Source of the DNA: Chthonomonas sp. UBA2391
GTDB lineage: Bacteria > Armatimonadota > Fimbriimonadia > Fimbriimonadales > Fimbriimonadaceae
Assembly: GCA_002343825.1 (NCBI GenBank)
Contig: DDSL01000083.1
Span: forward strand, 11,102 to 18,513
DNA length: 7,412 bases
Direction of reading: 5' to 3'
In this document: positions 1-4,717 of the stretch, piece by piece
Position numbering within the stretch: the stretch's first letter is position 1
Layout of the letters: every line of letters begins with the position of its first letter
Position numbers and translations under genes: made by a program
Notes under the pieces: generated by a model
The model's database searches: none
Told to the model about the DNA's origin: nothing
Seen by the model: only the letters and a program-made list of their open reading frames with translations

Positions 1-962
1 CCGGGACGCGAGAGGGAATCACTGCCCTCCAGCTCGACACCAAGCTCGACGGAATTCCCGAAAAGGTTCTGGCCGATGCCTTGGCTCAGGCGAAGGAAGC
101 ACGGTTCCAAATTTTGGACGTCATCGAGGCCGAGATTGCTCAGCCCCGTGGCGAGATCAACCTCAACGCTCCTCAAGTCACCACCGTTCAGATCAACCCT
201 GAGAAGATCGGCGCGCTAATCGGACCGGGTGGGGCGACCATCCGGCGCATCACGAGCGAGACTGGTGCCACCATCGATGTTCAACAAGATGGCCGCGTGC
301 TGATCGGAGCGACCGACGGAGCCAAGGCCAAGGCCGCGATCGAAGCCGTGAAGGCTGTTACCGCGACCGCCGAAGTGGGAGCCGAGTTCAAGGCCAAGGT
401 CAGCCGACTCATCGGACGTGGTGCCCTCGTGGAATACATGCCGGGCAAGGACGGAATGATCCCCACCAACCAAATCACCACCAAGGAGATCCGTCGTCCC
501 GACGATGCTCTGAACGTCGGCGACGAGGTCAACGTCAAGGTCATCCAAGTCGACGCCCAAGGTCGAGTGGACTTCACCGCGATCGGTCTTCCCCAAGACC
601 TCCCGATGCTCAAGGATAACGAGGGTGCAACTCCACCTCCGCTCGAGCAAGGTGGCGGCCGAGACCGAGATCGAGGCGGACGCGACGGTGGCCGTGATCG
701 AGGTGGTCGAGACCGGGATCGAGGTGGACGTGGCGGATTTGACCGCGACCGAGGCGACCGCAACGATCGAGGAGATCGAGGCGAGCGGAATGACCGAAGT
801 GACCGCGGCGAGCGCGGTGACCGGGATCGCAACGATCGCCCGGAGAAAGCCGTCGTGAGCCAGACAGAATCCGAATCCGGTTCGGTCGAGATTCCGGATG
901 ACTTCCCCAAGAAGTCGAAGGCTGCCGACGACGTGAACACCCGATTCCGACCCCGTCGGTAA
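1..962 (+). CDS. pnp: Polynucleotide phosphorylase, C-terminal part (5' end outside window)
   Basis: PNPase is a phosphate-dependent 3'-5' exoribonuclease that works as a trimer in RNA decay. The reading frame is open from base 3, so the gene starts upstream of the window. The first codons (GTREGITALQLD) match the end of the second RNase PH core. The linking helix (ALAQAKEARFQIL) follows. Next comes a KH domain at about 174-357 with its GxxG loop as GPGG (222-233), then an S1 domain at about 378-573. The S1 domain is divergent: the usual DFGAF is GRGAL and the usual VHIS is IPTN. The rest is a long Arg/Asp/Gly-rich tail and a short acidic/basic end (to RFRPRR, stop TAA 960-962). The domain order identifies PNPase with little doubt. 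A terminator follows 24 bases after the stop, so pnp is probably the last gene of its transcript. Confidence 0.95.
   Translation, partial: GTREGITALQLDTKLDGIPEKVLADALAQAKEARFQILDVIEAEIAQPRGEINLNAPQVTTVQINPEKIGALIGPGGATIRRITSETGATIDVQQDGRVLIGATDGAKAKAAIEAVKAVTATAEVGAEFKAKVSRLIGRGALVEYMPGKDGMIPTNQITTKEIRRPDDALNVGDEVNVKVIQVDAQGRVDFTAIGLPQDLPMLKDNEGATPPPLEQGGGRDRDRGGRDGGRDRGGRDRDRGGRGGFDRDRGDRNDRGDRGERNDRSDRGERGDRDRNDRPEKAVVSQTESESGSVEIPDDFPKKSKAADDVNTRFRPRR
651..839 (+). repeat. Arg/Asp/Gly-rich low-complexity tail of PNPase
   Basis: Sixty-three consecutive residues are made almost only of R, D and G with a few N, E, S and one F, in units such as RDRGG, GDRNDR and GERNDR. The DNA is correspondingly repetitive: GAGACCGAGATCGAGG at 661-676 returns with one mismatch at 709-724. 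The tail should be disordered and able to bind RNA or partner proteins. Such repeats can change length by slippage. The low complexity also produces long spurious open frames in other frames and on the other strand here. Confidence 0.85.
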
Positions 963-986
963 GCGAGGTTCACGAAACCGTTGAGT

Positions 987-1022
987 GGTCCCTGGTTCCT
1001 TGGAACCAGGGACCTTGCTTTT
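987..1022 (+). terminator. Intrinsic terminator of pnp
   Basis: GGTCCCTGGTTCC (987-999) and GGAACCAGGGACC (1002-1014) are perfect inverted repeats separated by TT. In RNA this gives a stem of about 12 bp with a CUUG tetraloop. A T-rich run (TTGCTTTT) follows directly. It lies 24 bases after the pnp stop codon, the expected position and form for Rho-independent termination. Confidence 0.88.
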
Positions 1023-1130
1023 GCAAAAAGTTCCCAATAATCATTCGACTTTTTGTCTCTTTTCAAACAAGAACGGCTAAATCAAGTACGAATACCGATA
1101 GGTCCAGAGACCCAATGTGCCCTTTTGGGC

Positions 1131-1159
1131 TTGGACTTGGGGGAGGACTCTGCTATCAT
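1131..1159 (+). promoter_or_regulatory. Probable sigma-70-type promoter of gene 2
   Basis: TTGGAC (1131-1136) is separated by exactly 17 bases from TATCAT (1154-1159), which matches the -10 consensus at five of six positions. TGC directly before it forms an extended -10 (TGnTATCAT). The -35 box is only a partial match. Transcription would start near 1166 and give an untranslated leader of roughly 105 bases before the ATG at 1272. This is pattern matching only; the promoter rules of this phylum are poorly known. Confidence 0.5.
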
Positions 1160-1189
1160 GACTGGTATCGAATGCGCTGAACTTCTAAA

Positions 1190-1201
1190 TTTTGCGCAAA
1201 A
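1190..1201. promoter_or_regulatory. 12-bp perfect palindrome, possible operator
   Basis: TTTTGCGCAAAA is a perfect palindrome about 25-35 bases downstream of the predicted transcription start of gene 2. It could bind a dimeric repressor as a roadblock. A related shorter palindrome, TTTTGCAAAA, lies at 1019-1028, just after the pnp terminator stem. A chance occurrence cannot be excluded. Confidence 0.25.
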
Positions 1202-1261
1202 CGACAGCGAGCCAACTCCCAGGGGGAATCAGAGACGATTGCGGAGGAAGGCCCGTGCATT

Positions 1262-1266
1262 GGAGG
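1262..1266 (+). promoter_or_regulatory. Shine-Dalgarno sequence fixing the gene 2 start
   Basis: GGAGG lies five bases before the ATG at 1272. This decides the start, because the frame is open further upstream and contains another ATG at 1158. Only the 1272 start puts a positively charged segment and a hydrophobic core at the very N-terminus, as a signal peptide needs. Confidence 0.8.
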
Positions 1267-1271
1267 AAAAC

Positions 1272-4200
1272 ATGCTAGGCAAGAAACCAACTTTCAGCAC
1301 GTTGCTGAAGGGAACAATGGCAGTCTTGGCTTTCGGCATCGCTACCGTGGGATATTCGCAAAGTTGCGGACACGACCACAGCACCGCCGGGGCAAGACCC
1401 GCCGTAAAGATCAACACCAAGAACAAGGTCGCTCAGCGACTTGTCGCCCAATTCAACGAACGGGGATCCAAGACTTGTATCCCGATGGCACCGATGCAAA
1501 CGGAGTTCGTCTACTCCGGCAATGTGGCCTACGGTTCGCCCATTACGTTCAGCTACAACCTGATCACCTTTGAAGATTCGCCCAACGCGAAGCTCGAGTG
1601 GACGATGCCCGAAGGCGTCCGGATCGTCCGAAACCCGGTTTCGCTCAACAATGGTGAGTTCACAAAGGATCAGCCTTACAGCTTCACGACCCAGTTGGTG
1701 ATCGACCGCCCGGGTACCTACAAGCTTTCGGCTCGAGTCGAGTCCGGTCAACCGGAATTTCGATATTGGAGCAAGCGCGATTTCTACATTTACGCCGATG
1801 CCAGCGGCATCCGCATCGAGAGCGAGCTCCCGGTCCCGGCCGAAGCTGGGGTGGAAGAAATGCCGGCTCCGGCCATCGCCACTCCGGCCGACGAAGCTCG
1901 ATTCGAACCCAACTTCCTTCCTGCCCATTGGGGCACCCCGCACCTTCTGAGCGAGATCGAGAACACCGGTGGCGTGAACACCCAAGCGGTGGACACGACG
2001 ATCAACGGAACGTTCCGCTATCGCAACGAAAACGGCGGTACGACGGCGGCCTATGGCACCCTCGTCCAGGCTTGGGATGATGATTTCTTCGGAGATACCC
2101 TTCTCGCGGAAGCCGTGGTCGATGTAAACGGAAACTGGACGCTTTCGTTTGATAACGACGTGGAAGGCTTCCCCGAAACCGGGCGTGCCGACGTGTACAT
2201 CGTATTCCGCACCGAGAACGGAGCGGTTGGCGTTCGGGACTATGGCGGAGGAGCCTACACCTCTACGACGGCCATCGAGTGGCCCGACATCACCGACGGC
2301 ACCAAGACGGCTCCGGGTTGGTATGCCGATTGGGGCACCATCGGAACTTCGGATAGCACCGAGCGTGCCTTCCAGGTCACCGACTCCATGTCGCGAGCTT
2401 GGGCCTACACCAACTTCGACCTTGGCGCCGACTGCCAAAAGCAATGGCTGGAATGGCGACTTGGCAAGAACGACGTCTGGCCAAACTACAGCCGAGCCAA
2501 TAACACCCAGTACATCGGCGACCTCGACTTCGATAGCGAAGACGTGATCTACCACGAGTACGGCCATGGCCACATGGACTGGCTGTATGACAACAGCGAT
2601 TGGCCCCCAGGAGCTGGCGGATCTCACAGCATCACTGGTCACTACACCGAAGGGCTGGCGATGAGCGAAGGCTACGCCACCTACTACTCCCACGGAGTCG
2701 AAGGTTATGACCGACAGTTCACGTATGAGCACCCGACCGCTGGCTACGACTTCGATAGCGACGCCAACTGGGACGGCGTTGGATCTGCGAACGGCAACAG
2801 TGACGACCAAAGCGGCACCGGTGGCCGACCCTCGGGTTACACCACCGAGTCGGTCGTGCAGGCCTTCCTGCTCGATATCGCTGATAGCCGAAACTCTCCG
2901 ACCGACCTGTACGATCACATGTCGCTGAGCGGCGATGAGATCTACGACGTCATGCAGAACTACAAGCCGGGTGGACACAACATCTACACGATTCGTGAGT
3001 TCTACGATGGCTGGTATGCGCGCAACCACCCGTTCCGCGCCAAGATCAATGGTCAGATGATGGTTCACGGGATGACCCAGAACCGCAGCACCCGACCGGT
3101 GATCGGCATCTTCAGCCAAGGCTCATGGGGCGGTACCTGGTATCGCAACGGCTACGGCAGCGCGAATGTGACGGTCAAGAACTATGGTTCGCAGACCCAG
3201 AACATCCCGCAGCTATGGACCTGGCTGACAGGACCTGGCGGAGAAGACAATCCTGGCTCTAGCCATCTCGGGGCTGACTTTAACATCAATCTGGCCGCTG
3301 AAGCGACCCACTACATGTTCAATTCTCAGCCGCACATCCTGCCGACCCATCGAGTTCTCGGTAGTCACCGAATCCTCTACAGTTGGTATGCACCTGACGG
3401 AGGCTTCTATGGCCTTCTGCCGGGTGAAGCGGGAACGGGCGAGGCGATCTTCAAGAACGTCGTCGCCGACCCTGATGCAGCCGACTTCTGCAATGCTCAG
3501 GACGAAGGCAACTACAGCCCGATACGCAACAAGCTTCGAGTCTTTGCTCAAGCTGATGACTATGATGGCGGCATCCTTGGTTACTGGGTCCGCATCGGTA
3601 CCTCTCCGGGGGCCGAAAACATCATGGGATGGACGTACACCGAGGCTCTGAACCAGACGAGCTTCGACAAGACATTCGACATTCCGCTGCAAGCGGCCGG
3701 AACGCGAGTCTTCGCTCAAGTCGCCGCCCGCAACACCGACGGCTTCGACACCTTCGCGAATACCGATGGAATCTTCCTCGGCGATGCAACGGTTGGCGTG
3801 ATCAACAGCGTGGTGGACGACGGCACGACCCAGTCGAGCCTGAACTCCCTGCACTTCGTTGCCACGGGTAGCGACCCCGAATCGGGAATCGCCGCTTGGT
3901 GGTACCGCATCTATGATCAGAACAACAACGTTGTTCGAGCCTGGACTCGAGTGGTCTCTTCGGCCACGACGTGGGACTTCACCGCGACCGGGCTTACCCT
4001 CGTGAACGGGAACACCTACTTCGTCGAAGTTTCGCTGGAAAACAACGCGGGCTTCTACGCCTACCGGACCTCCAACGGAATCCGAGCGCTTGTGCCGCAA
4101 ACGCTCAAGGGCAAGGTCGTTCTGCCGGATACTCTGGAGAATGGAAAATCGATCCAGATGTGGCTCCAGGATAGCAACTCGTTGACATGGGAGCAGTTCC

Positions 4201-4547
4201 TGACCCCATCCCTCAACGGGGTCGGTGATTTCGCCGTCGATGTGAGCTTCTTCGGTCCGAAGTACATTTACATCAAGACTAGCAAGCACCTCTGGCGAAG
4301 CAGGCTGATCAATGTCAGCGGCTCGGGGACCACCGTAGCTGGTACTTGGACGCTGATCAATGGAGACATCGATGGAGACAACTCGATCACCATCTTTGAC
4401 TACATCGACCTGTCCTTCGCCTTCGACACGGTGCCTGGCGATGCTCGCTGGGATGCACAGTGCGACCTCGACGAGGACAACGCGATCACCGTCTTCGACT
4501 ACATCATCCTGTCGAACAACTTCGGCACCGATGGCGATAGTGGTTAG
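1272..4547 (+). CDS. Secreted multidomain putative zinc metalloprotease (gluzincin-like) with dockerin-like C-terminus
   Basis: This 1091-residue protein is probably exported and may cleave extracellular protein; the substrate is unknown. Residues 1 to about 31 form a signal peptide (KK near the start, core about 15-27), followed by CGHDH. A beta-rich region runs to about 185 and a Cna-B-like domain covers about 240-324. The putative catalytic domain (about 365-600) carries HEYGH (H428, E429, H432) and, 33 residues after H432, SEGYATYY with E466 as the likely third zinc ligand, as in HExxH-E gluzincins. Its C-terminal half (LLDIADS, EIYDV, TIREFYDGW) resembles the helical half of large secreted HExxH proteins. 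Further Ig/FN3-like modules follow (about 620-715, 756-834, 860-937), then a beta module (945-1029) and a dockerin-like end from 1031 with two loops, DIDGDNSITIFD and DLDEDNAITVFD. The start is set by GGAGG and the signal peptide; the stop is TAG. I recognise no exact family name. Protease activity is inferred from motifs. Confidence 0.88.
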   Translation: MLGKKPTFSTLLKGTMAVLAFGIATVGYSQSCGHDHSTAGARPAVKINTKNKVAQRLVAQFNERGSKTCIPMAPMQTEFVYSGNVAYGSPITFSYNLITFEDSPNAKLEWTMPEGVRIVRNPVSLNNGEFTKDQPYSFTTQLVIDRPGTYKLSARVESGQPEFRYWSKRDFYIYADASGIRIESELPVPAEAGVEEMPAPAIATPADEARFEPNFLPAHWGTPHLLSEIENTGGVNTQAVDTTINGTFRYRNENGGTTAAYGTLVQAWDDDFFGDTLLAEAVVDVNGNWTLSFDNDVEGFPETGRADVYIVFRTENGAVGVRDYGGGAYTSTTAIEWPDITDGTKTAPGWYADWGTIGTSDSTERAFQVTDSMSRAWAYTNFDLGADCQKQWLEWRLGKNDVWPNYSRANNTQYIGDLDFDSEDVIYHEYGHGHMDWLYDNSDWPPGAGGSHSITGHYTEGLAMSEGYATYYSHGVEGYDRQFTYEHPTAGYDFDSDANWDGVGSANGNSDDQSGTGGRPSGYTTESVVQAFLLDIADSRNSPTDLYDHMSLSGDEIYDVMQNYKPGGHNIYTIREFYDGWYARNHPFRAKINGQMMVHGMTQNRSTRPVIGIFSQGSWGGTWYRNGYGSANVTVKNYGSQTQNIPQLWTWLTGPGGEDNPGSSHLGADFNINLAAEATHYMFNSQPHILPTHRVLGSHRILYSWYAPDGGFYGLLPGEAGTGEAIFKNVVADPDAADFCNAQDEGNYSPIRNKLRVFAQADDYDGGILGYWVRIGTSPGAENIMGWTYTEALNQTSFDKTFDIPLQAAGTRVFAQVAARNTDGFDTFANTDGIFLGDATVGVINSVVDDGTTQSSLNSLHFVATGSDPESGIAAWWYRIYDQNNNVVRAWTRVVSSATTWDFTATGLTLVNGNTYFVEVSLENNAGFYAYRTSNGIRALVPQTLKGKVVLPDTLENGKSIQMWLQDSNSLTWEQFLTPSLNGVGDFAVDVSFFGPKYIYIKTSKHLWRSRLINVSGSGTTVAGTWTLINGDIDGDNSITIFDYIDLSFAFDTVPGDARWDAQCDLDEDNAITVFDYIILSNNFGTDGDSG
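2553..2669 (+). other. Putative zinc-binding/catalytic segment of gene 2 (HEYGH ... SEG)
   Basis: The codons for H428-E-Y-G-H432 are at 2553-2567 and the codon for E466 is at 2667-2669. H434, H452 and H457 also lie in between. HExxH followed 18-64 residues later by Glu in an EG-A-Y context is the known gluzincin arrangement: two His and one Glu bind zinc, and the Glu of HExxH acts as general base. Confidence 0.75.
3537..4082 (+). repeat. Two tandem Ig/FN3-like modules in gene 2
   Basis: Residues 756-834 and 860-937 share a pattern. Each starts with a hydrophobic strand and a D-x-x-(G/S)-GI turn, then (Y/W)W-x-RI, a WT pair, a TSFDKTF or TTWDFTA strand, VFAQVAARN or YFVEVSLEN, and ends in (T/S)(D/N)GI. 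Gene 3 carries both modules in the same order. They are probably duplicated binding or spacer beta sandwiches. The copies are diverged, and the exact fold is inferred. Confidence 0.6.
4362..4541 (+). other. Dockerin-like domain of gene 2 (two calcium loops)
   Basis: Residues 1031 to about 1090 contain a duplicated EF-hand-like loop. DIDGDNSITIFD is followed by YIDLSFAF, and DLDEDNAITVFD is followed by YIILSNNF. Asp at loop positions 1, 3, 5 and 12 fits the calcium loop of type I dockerins, and the total length of about 60 residues fits too. In cellulosomes such domains dock to cohesins. No cohesin is visible here, so attachment to a cell-surface or matrix partner is only a guess. Confidence 0.82.
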
Positions 4548-4590
4548 TCGGGATCGATAAGTCAGTGATTCCTCTGGGATCATGAAGCAA

Positions 4591-4630
4591 GGCGTGCCCC
4601 TCGGCTCCATCCGGAGTCGGGGGGCACGTC
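4591..4630 (+). terminator. Hairpin terminator after gene 2
   Basis: Bases 4591-4608 pair with 4613-4630 around an ATCC loop. The core arms are GTGCCCCTCGGCTCC and GGAGTCGGGGGGCAC, giving about 18 bp with three G-U pairs in RNA. It starts 43 bases after the gene 2 stop codon. No strong T-tract follows (GCCATAATTGTCAGGTTTT), so it may terminate inefficiently or act mainly to protect the 3' end. Confidence 0.65.
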
Positions 4631-4637
4631 GCCATAA

Positions 4638-4666
4638 TTGTCAGGTTTTCGCCTAGTTCTGATTAA
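4638..4666 (+). promoter_or_regulatory. Weak candidate promoter of gene 3
   Basis: TTGTCA (4638-4643, five of six to the -35 consensus) is followed after 17 bases by GATTAA (4661-4666, only three of six to the -10 consensus). It would place the start of transcription near 4673 and leave a leader of about 45 bases. It is the best candidate in a 170-base gap, but the -10 is poor. Read-through from gene 2 is the alternative. Confidence 0.25.
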
Positions 4667-4717
4667 GGTCTTGGCATTTAGGGACCAAGGCGTCTACACT
4701 GTTGACAGGTATTTGCA

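Larger units (their letters stand above)
963..1271. other. Intergenic region between pnp and gene 2
   Basis: This 309-base gap holds, in order, the pnp terminator, an AT-richer stretch (about 1015-1080), small inverted repeats at 1101-1112 and 1119-1130, a likely promoter (1131-1159), a 12-bp palindrome (1190-1201) and a Shine-Dalgarno sequence. The gene 2 frame stays open back to about 1053, but I see no convincing coding sequence in it. I recognise no riboswitch or small RNA. Confidence 0.6.

Noticed and set aside
281..1066. Minus-strand open frames over the pnp tail, and a 77-codon plus-strand frame at 625-858
   Set aside because: The Arg/Asp/Gly repeat leaves all frames open and gives low-complexity RSPRSPRS- or EIEVD-like products, which are artefacts.
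1101..1130. Small hairpins GGTC-CAGA-GACC and GCCC-TTTT-GGGC upstream of the gene 2 promoter
   Set aside because: Four-base-pair stems occur easily by chance, and there is no matching T-tract or known motif.
1053..1271. Upstream starts for gene 2 (TTG 1053 or ATG 1158)
   Set aside because: They would put 38-73 mostly polar residues before the signal peptide. ATG 1158 overlaps the probable -10 box, while ATG 1272 has GGAGG at ideal spacing.
1160..1271. Possible riboswitch in the gene 2 leader
   Set aside because: I looked for conserved cores such as the GEMM (c-di-GMP) motif and found none, nor a clear expression-platform hairpin.
1356..1367. Lipoprotein lipobox at SQSC of gene 2
   Set aside because: The -3 residue is Ser and -2 is Gln, not the L/V/I and A/S/T of a lipobox. 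An ordinary signal peptidase I site is more likely.
1275..3119. Long open frame (614 codons) on the minus strand, antisense to gene 2
   Set aside because: It mirrors the codon pattern of gene 2, which has a signal peptide, recognisable motifs and a Shine-Dalgarno. The antisense product shows no domain and no composition typical of a real protein.
3213..4610. Minus-strand open frame (465 codons) over the second half of gene 2 and its terminator
   Set aside because: Same shadow effect; it starts inside the terminator hairpin and has no recognisable domain.
4668..4691. Inverted repeat GTCTTGG / CCAAGGC in the gene 3 leader
   Set aside because: Only 7 bp with one wobble pair and a 10-base loop; too weak to claim as an operator or riboswitch.
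4702..4707. Perfect -35 box TTGACA just before gene 3
   Set aside because: It ends 10 bases before the start codon, and the position 17 bases on (GTGGAC) is no -10 box; transcription would begin inside the gene.
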